From Streptomyces sp. NBC_01571 (lineage in GTDB: Bacteria; Actinomycetota; Actinomycetes; Streptomycetales; Streptomycetaceae), in NCBI RefSeq assembly GCF_026339875.1, contig NZ_JAPEPZ010000001.1, forward strand, positions 8,866,001 to 8,930,000: a stretch of DNA of 64,000 nucleotides. The letters are read 5' to 3'. Of this stretch, positions 49,532-58,753 are shown piece after piece. The notes beneath the pieces were generated by a model. The model was not told the DNA's origin. It did no database searches and saw only the letters and a program-made list of their open reading frames with translations. Position 1 is the stretch's first letter; each line of letters starts with the position of its first letter. The position numbers and the translations under genes are program-made.

Positions 49532-50517
49532 GGCGTCACTCCTGAGACTGTCTGCAGCTCGCGCACCAGCGTGCGACGGGCCAGCGGCACCTTGAACGCC
49601 GTGCCGGGGACGGTGAAGGCATCGCGCATCGTCGCGTCGGCCGCGTCCGTGAACGTGGCGGTGGTGGCCGGCGCGCCCGTCAGCACGTGCTCGGCCTCGT
49701 AGGCCCGCCAGGGCTTCGTCCCCACCCCGCCGAGGCCGACCCGGGCGCGCCGGATCGTGCCACCGTCCATGAGGAGCAGGACGGCGGCGGAGGCGAGGGC
49801 GAACTCGTACGACGCCCGGTCGCGAACCTTGAGGTAACCCGACCTCGCGGCCGCCGGGGGCAGCGGGATCTCGACCTCGGTGATCAGCTCGGCGTGCTCC
49901 AGGACGTTCTCGCGCTGCGGGCTCTCGTCCGCCGTCAGATAGAACTCCGTCAGGGGCACGGTGCGACGCTCCGACACCCCCTGGACGTGCACGAGCGCGT
50001 CCAGCGCCACCAGGGCGACGGCGAGATCGGAGGCGTGCAGCGCGATGCAGCGCTCGCTCGCACCGAGCACGGCGTGCATGCGCGCCACGCCCTCGACAGC
50101 GGCGCAACCGGAGCCCGGGGCGCGCTTGTTGCACGCCTGGACCGTCGGGTCGCGGAAATAGCGGCAGCGCGTGCGCTGGAGCAGGTTGCCCCCGATGGTG
50201 GCCATGTTCCGCAGTTGCACCGAGGCGCCCAGCAGCAGCGCCTCGCGCACCACGGGCAGCCGCTCGGCCACCGTGGCGTCGGCGGCCAGCTCCTCCATGG
50301 TCACCAGCGCCCCCACATGAAGGGATTCGCCTCGGCGTTCGATGCCGTGGAGGGGGAGTCGGGTGATGTCGATCAGCCGCGGTGGCTCGAGGACCCCGTC
50401 CTTCATCAGGTCCAGCTGAGTGGTGCCGCCCGCCAGGCAGGACGCGGCCGGGTCGTCCGCCAGCAACCGCACCACTTCCTGGGTGTCGACGGCCCGCACG
50501 TAGTCAAAGGTCCGCAT
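49528..50517 (-). CDS. FAD-binding subunit with extra Cys (PaoB-like)
   Basis: A 329-aa FAD subunit of the same enzyme. It has the FAD motifs AGGTTQLDLMKDG and ATIGGNLLQRTRCRYFRDP, and an inserted Cys cluster (RCRYF, QACNK, SGCAAV, then SERCIALH) that in PaoB-type subunits binds a [4Fe-4S] cluster absent from ordinary xanthine dehydrogenases. Both ends overlap neighbours (14 nt with the 2Fe-2S gene, 4 nt with the Moco gene), showing tight coupling. Confidence 0.92.
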   Translation of the reverse strand: MRTFDYVRAVDTQEVVRLLADDPAASCLAGGTTQLDLMKDGVLEPPRLIDITRLPLHGIERRGESLHVGALVTMEELAADATVAERLPVVREALLLGASVQLRNMATIGGNLLQRTRCRYFRDPTVQACNKRAPGSGCAAVEGVARMHAVLGASERCIALHASDLAVALVALDALVHVQGVSERRTVPLTEFYLTADESPQRENVLEHAELITEVEIPLPPAAARSGYLKVRDRASYEFALASAAVLLLMDGGTIRRARVGLGGVGTKPWRAYEAEHVLTGAPATTATFTDAADATMRDAFTVPGTAFKVPLARRTLVRELQTVSGVTP

Positions 50518-51034
50518 CGCGACCTCCCCGGGACGCCGCCTCGCGCACGGCGGCCACGATGTTGGGATAGGCGCCGCAACGGCACAGGTTGCCGCTCATG
50601 AACTCCCGGATCTCCTCGTCGGAGCCGGCCCGGCCCTCGGCCAGGAGAGCCAGCGCGGACATGATCTGCCCGGGCGTGCAGAAGCCGCACTGGAAGCCGT
50701 CGTGCTCCATGAACGCCTGCTGCACCGGGTGCGGTCCGTCGGGCCCGGAGACGCCCTCGATGGTGGTGATCGCCCGGCCCTCGGCCTGCGCCGCCAGGGT
50801 CAGGCAGGACAGCACTCTCCGGCCGTCCACGTGGACCGTGCACGCGCCACAGGCTCCCTGGTCACAGCCCTTCTTCGTGCCCACCAGGCCCAGCCGGTCA
50901 CGCAGGGCGTCCAACAGGGTGACCCGGGTGTCCAGGCGGAGCGTGTAGGGGCGGCCGTTCACGTCGAGTGTCACGACCCGTTCGATGATCGCGGGACGCT
51001 CGTCCACGTCCCGCCTGCTCGCCACGTCCGTCAT
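50504..51034 (-). CDS. [2Fe-2S] subunit of xanthine dehydrogenase-family enzyme (PaoA-like)
   Basis: The 176-aa electron-transfer subunit. The plant-ferredoxin cluster is GCDQGACGACTVHVDGRRVLSC, and the helical C-terminal cluster is CGFCTPGQIMSALALL...MSGNLCRCGAYPNI. ATG 51034 has GGAGGAGG upstream. The N-terminal extension lacks a Tat RR motif, unlike periplasmic PaoA, so the complex is probably cytoplasmic. First gene of the operon; its upstream DNA (51035-51220) is AT-richer and holds the likely promoter. Confidence 0.93.
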   Translation of the reverse strand: MTDVASRRDVDERPAIIERVVTLDVNGRPYTLRLDTRVTLLDALRDRLGLVGTKKGCDQGACGACTVHVDGRRVLSCLTLAAQAEGRAITTIEGVSGPDGPHPVQQAFMEHDGFQCGFCTPGQIMSALALLAEGRAGSDEEIREFMSGNLCRCGAYPNIVAAVREAASRGGRDADL

Positions 51035-51209
51035 CGCGTCCTCCTCCGGACGGGTCGCGAAACGACTCGAGCCCCTCCTGGGGGCGGATCCGGTGAGTAG
51101 GTTCGACTGATTTGCGCTACTTAACGAACTTTTCCCACCATATAGGCCGAACAGGTGATTCCGCGCGGGCACCGGCCTGAACAGGGGCCCGCGCGCAACG
51201 TTCTGCGAA

Positions 51210-51356
51210 GGCCTCTGAACAAGGGCGCCTCGAGACTCAAGGGCGCCTCGAGACTCAAGGGCGCCGCGAGACACAAGGGCGGCTCGAGGATCAAGGGCGG
51301 CTCGAGGATCAAGAGCGGCTCGACCGCCTCTGTTCGAGCGCCTGCGTTCAGAGGCC
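51210..51356. repeat. 18-bp tandem array flanked by 11-bp inverted repeats
   Basis: Six consecutive units (51221, 51239, 51257, 51275, 51293, partial 51311) follow AAGGGCG(C/G)CTCGAG(A/G)(C/T)(T/A)C. The array is bracketed by GGCCTCTGAAC (51210-51220) and GTTCAGAGGCC (51346-51356). Both strands stay open across it and would encode hexapeptide repeats, but no start signal or flanking domain supports a gene. Confidence 0.85.
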
Positions 51357-51760
51357 CGCGTTCGAAGGCCTCCACTCATACGACCAGTGGGCGCCCCGCG
51401 CTGTCGGCCGGCCGTGGCGGCTTGACGGACTCGTGCACGGCAGGCGGCGGGACGTCGGACGCTCGATCGGTGATCATGGATGTGTGGTGGGGAACGGGAC
51501 TCGGACAGCGATCATCAGCGCCCGGTCCGTCGGCCTCCGCGGTCGCCGAACTCGTCGCTGAGGCGGGTCTGTTGCGACATGGTCGGCACCGGACCAGCCT
51601 GACCGCAGGCCACCGAAGGGGGCTGTGGGAGCCGGTGCCCAGCATCGGCAGGTGTTCGTCGACCGGCTCCCGGCCGCGGTCGTGCAAGTTCGTTGCGTGG
51701 CTCGTCAGCTCGTCAGCTCGTCAGTTCGCCTGCGGCATGGGCTCGTTCTCCGAGGGCCGA

Positions 51761-51955
51761 CTATGTGGCGGAGGTTCGCATCGCGGGTGCGGTGGTGAAC
51801 AGGGCGGTCACGGCCGCGCGGACCTCACGGGCGACGATCTCGGGGGTGGAGGCGTCGAGTTTGCCGTCGAGATGCAGGAAGGCCAGGCCGTGGACGAGTG
51901 CCCAGACCACCTGTTCCATCGGCTCCACAGCCGACACGGTCGCGGATGCCTTCAC
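51761..51955 (-). pseudogene. TetR-family regulator, C-terminal remnant
   Basis: About 45 residues (EPMEQVVWALVHGLAFLHLDGKLDASTPEIVAREVRAAVTALF) resemble the ligand-domain end of TetR/AcrR regulators. The N-terminal DNA-binding half is missing; upstream sequence switches at about 51956 into transposase remnant, so the gene was disrupted there. Non-functional. The stretch 51376-51760 beside it contains no recognisable gene. Confidence 0.65.
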
Positions 51956-51956
51956 G

Positions 51957-52078
51957 GGCTTCGTAGTCCCGGACGAAGCACCGATTTTGCATCAGCCGGC
52001 CGAATGCGCGCTCAATCACCCACAGCTTTTACTGAGTCCTTCGACGTCCTGACGATGTATCAGACCAGTCGGCATCCA
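51957..52078 (-). pseudogene. IS5-type transposase C-terminal fragment
   Basis: The translated minus strand gives SDTSSG...(stop)KLWVIERAFGRLMQNRCFVRDYEA. This matches the conserved C-terminal W-V-x-E-R-x-F-x-W/R-L-x-x-x-R-R-L-x-x-D-Y-E block of IS5/IS4-group DDE transposases, with an in-frame TAA. It abuts the TetR remnant. Confidence 0.65.
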
Positions 52079-52229
52079 GCCGGCACTGGACCGACGCGGC
52101 TTCCCGCACCCTGTCCTGCCCGGCGGCTTTCGGCAGCTTGGTCCGTGCAGATGGTGCAGGCGGGAAGCCTGCCCGCCGTGGCGCACGATGTTCCACAGGT
52201 CTTCTAGGTTCTACAAAGTCTTCGAGTCG

Positions 52230-52718
52230 ACCGATCCGACCCCAGGTCCTGGCACGCTGCGGAGTCATCGACCGCCCGGCCTCGTCGTCGACGATCCAGG
52301 CGCCGTGCCCCGCCGCGGTGCTCTTACCCCGCAGCCAGGTCTCCTTCTTCGTCCACACGTCGACCACGGAATCGTCCCGCTCCGCTCGATGGCCCGCCTG
52401 GCCTGCTGCCGGCTCCAGCCATGCCGCTTCAGCAACCGCTACGTGCCCTCGACGGTGCAGGAGACGTGGAACAGCCGGCCGATCAACGTCTTGATCCGCG
52501 CCGGCGTCCACCGCCGGTCCGCTCGGTCGTGGACCAGCGTGCCACGCTCCAACTCTCGCTCCAGCCTGGCGATCTGCGTTTCGCTGAGCCTCGAAGCGGA
52601 CGACAGCCTGTAACCTGATCCGCTCCCGCGCGGCCCTCTCGGCGTCGGTCAGACCACCACCCTGCGCGTACCTCACGTCCCCAGGAGCTACCCGAGGAGT
52701 AATGCGAACCCGCGGCAT
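52230..52718 (-). pseudogene. IS630-family transposase remnant
   Basis: Segments in different minus-strand frames together give an IS630 transposase. These are LTDAERAARERIRLQAV, then RLSETQIARLERELERG...RRWTPARIKTLIGRLFHV...VEGT(stop)RLLKRHGWS, then VWTKKETW and HGAWIVDDEAGRSMTPQRARTWGR. The central helix-turn-helix part is deleted, with at least two frameshifts and one TAG (from TGG). The catalytic C-terminus is absent. Dead element. Confidence 0.75.
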
Positions 52719-52819
52719 GCCGGGCAGTCTGGAGGTGGGGGGCGCAAGGTGTGTCCGCGAGGGGCACGGCGGTAGCAGCGACGTCACCGCTCACGCCAGG
52801 CGGGATGGGAAGAGGCCCC

Positions 52820-54778
52820 ATGAACGAATATCCGCTGATCGACGACCACGGACTCATCGGTGACCTGCAGACGGCCGCGCTGGTCTCCACCGAGGGAACG
52901 ATCGACTGGTTCTGCAGCCCGCGATTCGACTCGCCGAGTATCTTCGGAGCACTGCTCGACGGTGCGAACGGCGGTCACTGGACGATTGCTCCCCAGGCGC
53001 CGACGTATGCGACCAAGCAGCTCTACTACCCGGACACCTGTGTGCTGCTCACCAGATTCATGACCGAGCAAGGCGTCGGATCGGTCGTGGATTTCATGCC
53101 GCCTGCTTCTCCACGTAATCCGACAAGCAATCACCGGCTGGTCCGCATGCTGCGGTGCACACGCGGCGAGATCTCGTTCGACATCGAGATCGCCCCTCGG
53201 TTCGACTACGCGCGGCAACCATATGAGGTCACCTCGCATTTGGGCGGCTGGCATTTTGCCAGCCGAGATACGGATGTGACCGTCCATGTGGTGGACACAC
53301 CTGACGTTGAGTGCGTGAGCGACCGCAGGATTCGATCAGATGGCGTGTGCATGACTGTAAGGCTACGAGCTGGTATGACCCGCGGCATGGTGCTGGAGAC
53401 GTTCGCTGACGGTCCGCCACGCATCGTTTCGCCGCAGGAATGCGAGCAGCTACTGGACGACACCATCGCCTTCTGGCACAACTGGCTGGCGCGTTCGCGC
53501 TACACCGGACGGTGGCGGGAGACGGTCAACCGCTCCGCCATGACGCTCAAACTCATGACGTACGCCCCGTCCGGGGCCATGGTCGCGGCTCCCACCACCA
53601 GTCTGCCGGAACAGGTCGGAGGCGAGCGCAACTGGGACTACCGCTACGCGTGGGTACGTGATGCCTCCTTGTCCCTTCATGCGCTGCTCGGGCTGGGATT
53701 CACCGAGGAGGCCGTGGCGTTCACCGAGTGGCTGGGCGACCGCGTTCAGGAATACACTGGTCCTGGCGAACACCCTCTGAAGGTCATGTACCGCGTCGAC
53801 GGCTCCTCCGACCTGGCAGAGCAGACCCTGGGCCACTGGGAGGGCTACCGGCACTCCGCCCCGGTGCGGGTGGGCAACGCTGCCGCTGACCAGTTGCAGC
53901 TCGACATCTACGGATCAGCACTGGAGTGCCTCCATTTCGCCGACCAGCAGGGTCTGCCGACAACCTGCCGCATCTGGCAGACGCTGATCAACACGGTGGA
54001 CTGGGTGTGCGAGAACTGGGACCGTCCCGAAGCCGGTATTTGGGAAACGCGGGGCGGTGACAAGGACTTCACCTATGGACGACTCATGAGCTGGACCGCG
54101 CTGGATCGGGCCATACGCATGGCCGCCCGGAGCGGCCGCCCCGCCGAGGTGCAGCGCTGGACGAAGGAACGCGACGCCATCTACTGGCAGATCCTGCGGC
54201 GAGGGTGGACCCCGGAGCGTGCAGCGTTCACGCAGTACCTGGGCAGCGACGTCCTGGACTCCGCGCTTTTGCGGATGCCTACGGTAGGGTTCATCCCCCC
54301 GCAGGATCCGCGGTGGCTCTCGACCTTGGACGCGATCAGGAACGATCTCGTGTCCGACGGCCTCGTATACCGGTACGACCCCTCTGCCTCTCCCGACGGA
54401 CTGCTCGGTTTCGAGGGCACCTTCTCGGCGTGCACTTTCTGGTACGTCGAAGCCCTCGCTCGCGCCGGCCATCTGCGCGAAGGGAGACTCGTCTTCGAGA
54501 AGATGCTCACCTACGCCAACCATCTCGGCCTGTACTCCGAGGAGATCGGGCTGACCGGCGAGCAACTCGGCAACTTCCCACAAGCATTGACCCACCTCGC
54601 CCTTGTCACCGCCGCGCTCAGCCTGGATGCCCATCTCGACGCCGCCAGGCCGGGCTTCCCTCCCACCTCCGTGGTTCCGGTTCCCTTTCTCTACGCGCAA
54701 CCGATGGCGGCAGCGGCCGGAGATCCACCTGTCGCGCCGACCACCCCGTATCCGTCGGACAACGTCATCCGCAGGTGA
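52820..54778 (+). CDS. Glycoside hydrolase family 15 protein (trehalase/glucoamylase-like)
   Basis: A 652-aa cytoplasmic protein. The N-terminal domain starts YPLIDDHGLIGDLQTAALVSTEGTIDWFCSPRFDSPS (read in parts), as in actinobacterial GH15 proteins, and is followed by an (alpha/alpha)6 barrel with the general-acid region GGERNWDYRYAWVRDAS and the C-terminal EGTFSACTFWYVEALARAG. Some actinobacterial members are trehalases, so trehalose or glucan hydrolysis is likely. ATG 52820 has GGAAGAGG upstream. Its codon use is less GC-biased than the neighbours (for example GCATTTGGGCGG, TCGATCAGATGG), suggesting more recent acquisition beside the IS wreckage. Confidence 0.9.
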   Translation: MNEYPLIDDHGLIGDLQTAALVSTEGTIDWFCSPRFDSPSIFGALLDGANGGHWTIAPQAPTYATKQLYYPDTCVLLTRFMTEQGVGSVVDFMPPASPRNPTSNHRLVRMLRCTRGEISFDIEIAPRFDYARQPYEVTSHLGGWHFASRDTDVTVHVVDTPDVECVSDRRIRSDGVCMTVRLRAGMTRGMVLETFADGPPRIVSPQECEQLLDDTIAFWHNWLARSRYTGRWRETVNRSAMTLKLMTYAPSGAMVAAPTTSLPEQVGGERNWDYRYAWVRDASLSLHALLGLGFTEEAVAFTEWLGDRVQEYTGPGEHPLKVMYRVDGSSDLAEQTLGHWEGYRHSAPVRVGNAAADQLQLDIYGSALECLHFADQQGLPTTCRIWQTLINTVDWVCENWDRPEAGIWETRGGDKDFTYGRLMSWTALDRAIRMAARSGRPAEVQRWTKERDAIYWQILRRGWTPERAAFTQYLGSDVLDSALLRMPTVGFIPPQDPRWLSTLDAIRNDLVSDGLVYRYDPSASPDGLLGFEGTFSACTFWYVEALARAGHLREGRLVFEKMLTYANHLGLYSEEIGLTGEQLGNFPQALTHLALVTAALSLDAHLDAARPGFPPTSVVPVPFLYAQPMAAAAGDPPVAPTTPYPSDNVIRR

Positions 54779-55302
54779 GCGCACCACCCTTTCCCCATCG
54801 GTCCGCCACCTGCGGTAGCAGGCCGCGTCCACCGGTGACGGCAAGGCGGTCGTGATGCCGGCACGGCTACAGGGTGCGCGATGACCATGGGCAAGCCCGT
54901 CAACAGGCCACTGACTGAGAAGGCTTCGGCCACGGCCGACCAGCCTGTTGCGGCATCGCTGCGCGGTGGTTGGATCCTGCTGATCGAGATTGCCGATCCA
55001 CGGTTGCCGTTGCCAGGTGACTGCACCCTCGACGCCCTCGCCCGACCGCTGACGACACTGGCAGCCTGGTGAACGCAAGGGTCGGCCATTCTGACTGGGG
55101 CGATCGGCACGGAGCTGCTGTTGCGCGACCTGGCGCGTGCGCGCAACTCGACAGGTAACCGCTTGATGGTCAGGTCGGGGTAGGGATCCGGAACGCGTCG
55201 CGCCGCCCTGCACTGGCGTCGATCCCCAGGGCCTACCCGACTTCGCCCGTCACCCCCCGGCAGGGACCCCACGGTCAGGGCGGACAGCGACTTTGCGGAG
55301 TT
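54779..55302. other. Gene-free spacer between GH15 and FUSC genes
   Basis: 524 nt with no open frame showing a recognisable domain or ribosome site. A short plus-strand frame (54881-55072) starting MTMGKPVNRPLTEKASATADQP has no convincing context. It may contain decayed sequence of the accessory segment. No terminator hairpin is obvious. Confidence 0.4.
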
Positions 55303-57411
55303 TCAGGCTGCCGCTTGGCGACCGCGGCGGTGGCGGGAGGCGATGGTGGCGGTCAGGGCCTCCACGGCGTCGACGGTTGCGATGCTCAGGAGGACGGCGC
55401 GGCTGGTCGTGGCGCTGCCGAAGCCGTCGGGTGTCTCGGCCAGCAAGCCGGAGCGGGCGGTGAAGGAGTCGAAGACCGACCGCAATGCCCCCGGGGCCAC
55501 TGTCTCGGCTCCGGCGGAGGCGCGGGCCAGGGCCGTGAGGTGTTCGTGCAGCGGATCGACCAGTTCGGTCAGCTCCGGCACGGTGTCCTGAGGAGTACGC
55601 GGCAGGTGTTCGCCCAGCAGGGTGGCGCATCCGGCAACCGTGGACACCTGAGTCCTGATCTGCTCCAGCTGCACACTCGACCAGGGGCCGCGGTGCTCTG
55701 CCGGCTCGGCGTGCGACTGCTCCACCGCGGCCTCCAGGTGCTCCCTGACCTGCCGTGACCGCGCCCGCAGCGCGTCGACGGCTGCCGGGTCGGTCGCCCC
55801 GACGTCGGCGTAGCCGGTCAGCAGCTCTGGCAGCAGCCGGTCCTGCACCCGCAGCCACTCCGCGAGCAGGCCCGGCACCCGCTGGGTGGACCAGGTCGGC
55901 CAGACCAGGAAGATGAGCACGGCGATCGCGGCGCCGACCACCGTGTCGGCGGCGCGCGCCCACGCTGTGGGTCCGGGTAGCCCGCCAACGTGGTGGATGA
56001 GGAAGACGATCCAGGTGGTGAGCCACAGATTGAGCATCAACTGCCCAGTCCGCAGGGTCGCAAACGACGCAGCGGCCAGCACTACCGCCACGACCGCGAG
56101 GCCGACGGGCGTCCAGTTCGGCAGGGACAGAACCCAGGCGAACAGGCCGCCCAGCACGGCCCCGGCCGCACGGCCCCAGCCGCGGGCGAGGGTATGACCG
56201 TACTCGGGGAAGAGCACCAGCATGGTGGTCAGGGCCACCCAGAAGCCGTGCGTGGAGATGCCCAGCCCGCCCCACCCGCCGATCGACCGGCCGATGACCT
56301 CGGCGAGCACCACGCCCACTGCGAGCCGCACCGCATGGCGGAAGATCGGTGATTGGGGGTGCAGCTGCGCCCGGACCCGCCGGGCGGTGCGTGCTACGGA
56401 GGGGGTGCCCGCGTACAGGCCCGGCACCTCGGTGTGGGGTTCCAGTACACCGCCCAGGCGGTCGTCGGTCGAGCGTCGGGCCAGCTGCTCGGCCGTCCGT
56501 AGCCGTGCGGCCAGATCGCGCGGGCCGCGCACGGGCGAGACGGCCACCCAGGACTCCAGGAGGGTCCAAGCTTCCTCGGGGGTGCGGTGCTCGCGGCCGG
56601 AGGCCACCGTACGGGAGATGTCGCCCAGCACCTGCGCCGCAGCGGCCAGTGCCTCCTGGTTCCCGGCCGCCGCTACCGTCAGCCGCACTGTGTGCAGCGC
56701 GCGGCGGATGCGCTCGGCCTCTCCCAGCAGTCCGAACATGGCCGCCGCCGCCGGTCGGCTCAACTGAGGCAGCAGGTCCAGGGCCTGCCGGGCCGCCGTG
56801 AACGGAGCGGACCCGCCCAGGCCGGCGGAGCCGGCCGCGACCGAAGCCTCGGCGAGCGACTGGTACAGAGCTGCAAGGGCGCGGCGCTGGGCGGCGAACC
56901 GCGGACCGTACGGGGGGAGCAGTTGCACCACCACGACGAGTCCGGTCCCGACCGCGATCCAGCCGGCGATCACCAGGCCGCCATGTACGTCGGGAGCGAG
57001 ATCAGCCGTGATCATCAGCCCGATGACCGCGAGGCAACCCCGGATGCCGGGCGCGATGCCCATCGTCCGCCACAGCCCGGTGGCGAACGCTGCGACCGCG
57101 AGCACCAGCAGGAACAGCCAGGTAGTGCCGTGCACCAGGGCCCCCAGCACCGCCATGGCGCTGAAGGCCGCGGCCATCCCGAGCGCGTTCACCACAGGGT
57201 GTCGCAGCGGGCTCAGCAGCGTACCGATGCCGCAGATGAACGCACCGACGCTGGCCATGGCCCCGGCCACCGGGTCGTCCAGCACCAGGCCGAGGACCGT
57301 GGCGAGCAGCACGGACAGTACGGCCCGTGCGATCGCCGACGGGGCGGCGAGTGCCCGTTGAATGCGCAGCCCGTCCCGGCTGATCGTGACCAGCGAGGAC
57401 CACCAGTGCAT
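55303..57411 (-). CDS. FUSC-family integral membrane protein
   Basis: A 702-aa inner-membrane protein with two hydrophobic blocks of about six helices each (ARAVLSVLLATVLGLVLDDPVAGAMASVGAF; ...RHAVRLAVGVVLAEVIGRSIGGWGGLGISTHGFWVALTTMLVLFPEYG, both read in parts), each followed by a long soluble helical domain. This is the fusaric-acid-resistance/aromatic-carboxylate exporter architecture (AaeB/YccS type). ATG 57411 has AAGGAGG 7 nt upstream; a longer frame to 57504 lacks one. It may export aromatic acids, but no membrane-fusion partner is adjacent, as expected in a Gram-positive. Confidence 0.88.
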   Translation of the reverse strand: MHWWSSLVTISRDGLRIQRALAAPSAIARAVLSVLLATVLGLVLDDPVAGAMASVGAFICGIGTLLSPLRHPVVNALGMAAAFSAMAVLGALVHGTTWLFLLVLAVAAFATGLWRTMGIAPGIRGCLAVIGLMITADLAPDVHGGLVIAGWIAVGTGLVVVVQLLPPYGPRFAAQRRALAALYQSLAEASVAAGSAGLGGSAPFTAARQALDLLPQLSRPAAAAMFGLLGEAERIRRALHTVRLTVAAAGNQEALAAAAQVLGDISRTVASGREHRTPEEAWTLLESWVAVSPVRGPRDLAARLRTAEQLARRSTDDRLGGVLEPHTEVPGLYAGTPSVARTARRVRAQLHPQSPIFRHAVRLAVGVVLAEVIGRSIGGWGGLGISTHGFWVALTTMLVLFPEYGHTLARGWGRAAGAVLGGLFAWVLSLPNWTPVGLAVVAVVLAAASFATLRTGQLMLNLWLTTWIVFLIHHVGGLPGPTAWARAADTVVGAAIAVLIFLVWPTWSTQRVPGLLAEWLRVQDRLLPELLTGYADVGATDPAAVDALRARSRQVREHLEAAVEQSHAEPAEHRGPWSSVQLEQIRTQVSTVAGCATLLGEHLPRTPQDTVPELTELVDPLHEHLTALARASAGAETVAPGALRSVFDSFTARSGLLAETPDGFGSATTSRAVLLSIATVDAVEALTATIASRHRRGRQAAA

Positions 57412-58237
57412 GTCCGGGCCTCCTTGGCGGCGCGGCGCGGGAGCAGCGCTCTCATCCTCTGCCAGCTCCGGCGTGGCTGCCACTCGCCCCCTGGAGGGCG
57501 CCACTCAGGGTCGTGAGACCGGCGGTCACCGTGCCTTCGTCCGAACAGCTCCGGGGCCCGGCTCCGGAATGCGCCAGGCCCGCGCCCACGAGGCGTTCAC
57601 GCCGGCCGAGCGCGTCCTGCTCATCACGCTCCTGCACCCCTCACCGAACTCGTCGCCGATTCCGACACCGGCTCCGATGGAAGATCGTGCAGTCGCGGGA
57701 GGCCTTTCCGTACTTCGGCTGCACGACTCTCCGTAGGGTGGCAACGACAAGGGCCTCACGTGCCCTGCCGACTCGCGCTGACCGGACGCGCACCTGACAA
57801 AGGGACGGTGTCGGGCGTCCCTTCCGGCACCGTCCCCGGGGCCGCGCGCCGCTCAGCACGGCCCGTTGCGAACCAATCCAGCTGCCACCCGATCAAAGGC
57901 GGGCGAAGCCTCGGGTCGACGGGGTGGGTCGAACGATTTCCGGGTCCGGTGACTAGGGTGGCCCAGTGCTCGAGGTAGCATCTACCTGACTTATCGTCAG
58001 ATAAGTCAGTATCTGATCAGTATCAGTCCTCGTGCATTCCGAGACCGGTGTTCGAACGGGTGGTTGGTCGGCGGCGGTATAACAACCTGGTTCATACGGA
58101 AGCGCAGGTGGGGAGCCTTCTCGTCGGCGCGAAGCGATGTTCCTCACGATCATCGACTCCGACGCGTGCCCGTGTAGAGTGAGGGTCGCCCTTGACCTGC
58201 ACAAAGCTGGCAGGGAGCCGCCTTCCAGGAGTCCAAA
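57412..58237. other. 826-bp non-coding stretch with palindromes before panD
   Basis: No credible gene. Two overlapping perfect palindromes occur: AGGTAG-CAT-CTACCT (57973-57987) and CTGACTTATC-GTCA-GATAAGTCAG (57986-58009), followed by CAGTATCTGAT/CAGTATCAG direct repeats (58008-58027). The second palindrome is AT-rich and looks like a TetR- or GntR-type operator or an old attachment site. A TAGAGT hexamer near 58174 is a plausible panD -10. Confidence 0.6.
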
Positions 58238-58657
58238 GTGCTGCGCACCATGTTCAAGTCCAAGATCCACCGCGCCACGGTCACCCAGGCCGACCTGCAC
58301 TACGTCGGGTCCGTGACCATCGACGCCGATCTGCTCGACGCCGCGGATCTGCTGCCCGGCGAGCTCGTCCACATCGTCGACATCACCAACGGCGCGCGTC
58401 TGGAGACGTACGTCATCGAGGGTGAGCGCGGCTCCGGCGTGGTCGGGATCAACGGTGCGGCGGCCCATCTCGTCCATCCCGGTGACCTGGTGATCATCAT
58501 CAGTTACGCTCAGGTCTCCGACGCCGAGGCGCGGGCACTGCGGCCGCGGGTCGTGCACGTGGACCGCGACAACCGGATCGTGGCCCTGGGGGCCGATCCG
58601 TCCGAGCCGGTGCCGGGCTCGGACCAGGAACGCAGCCCCCAGGCGGTCACCGCCTGA
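58238..58657 (+). CDS. panD: Aspartate 1-decarboxylase (pyruvoyl-dependent)
   Basis: Makes beta-alanine for pantothenate and coenzyme A. It is made as a proenzyme that self-cleaves at Gly24-Ser25 (HYVGSVTID), leaving a pyruvoyl cofactor on Ser25. 139 aa, complete: [17 protein letters not shown], then [38 protein letters not shown] and the actinobacterial acidic tail. GTG 58238 has AGGAG 7 nt upstream. Confidence 0.97.
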   Translation: MLRTMFKSKIHRATVTQADLHYVGSVTIDADLLDAADLLPGELVHIVDITNGARLETYVIEGERGSGVVGINGAAAHLVHPGDLVIIISYAQVSDAEARALRPRVVHVDRDNRIVALGADPSEPVPGSDQERSPQAVTA

Positions 58658-58753
58658 GCCCCGGCCGAGGAAGTCCGGGGGCGTCCGAGGCCGTCCGCCG
58701 AGCCGGCGGATCCGCGGGCCGGGGGTCGAGGAACCAGGACCCGAGGAGTACCC

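Noticed and set aside
51221..51325. 18-bp repeat considered as a CRISPR array
   Set aside because: Units are contiguous with no spacers and no cas genes are present.
51155..52207. A 350-codon plus-strand frame containing KGASRL hexapeptide repeats
   Set aside because: It runs antisense through TetR and transposase remnants, has no ribosome site, and loses all structure beyond the repeat.
54881..55072. Small plus-strand frame in the GH15-FUSC gap
   Set aside because: No clear ribosome site, no similarity I recognise, and the surrounding sequence looks decayed.
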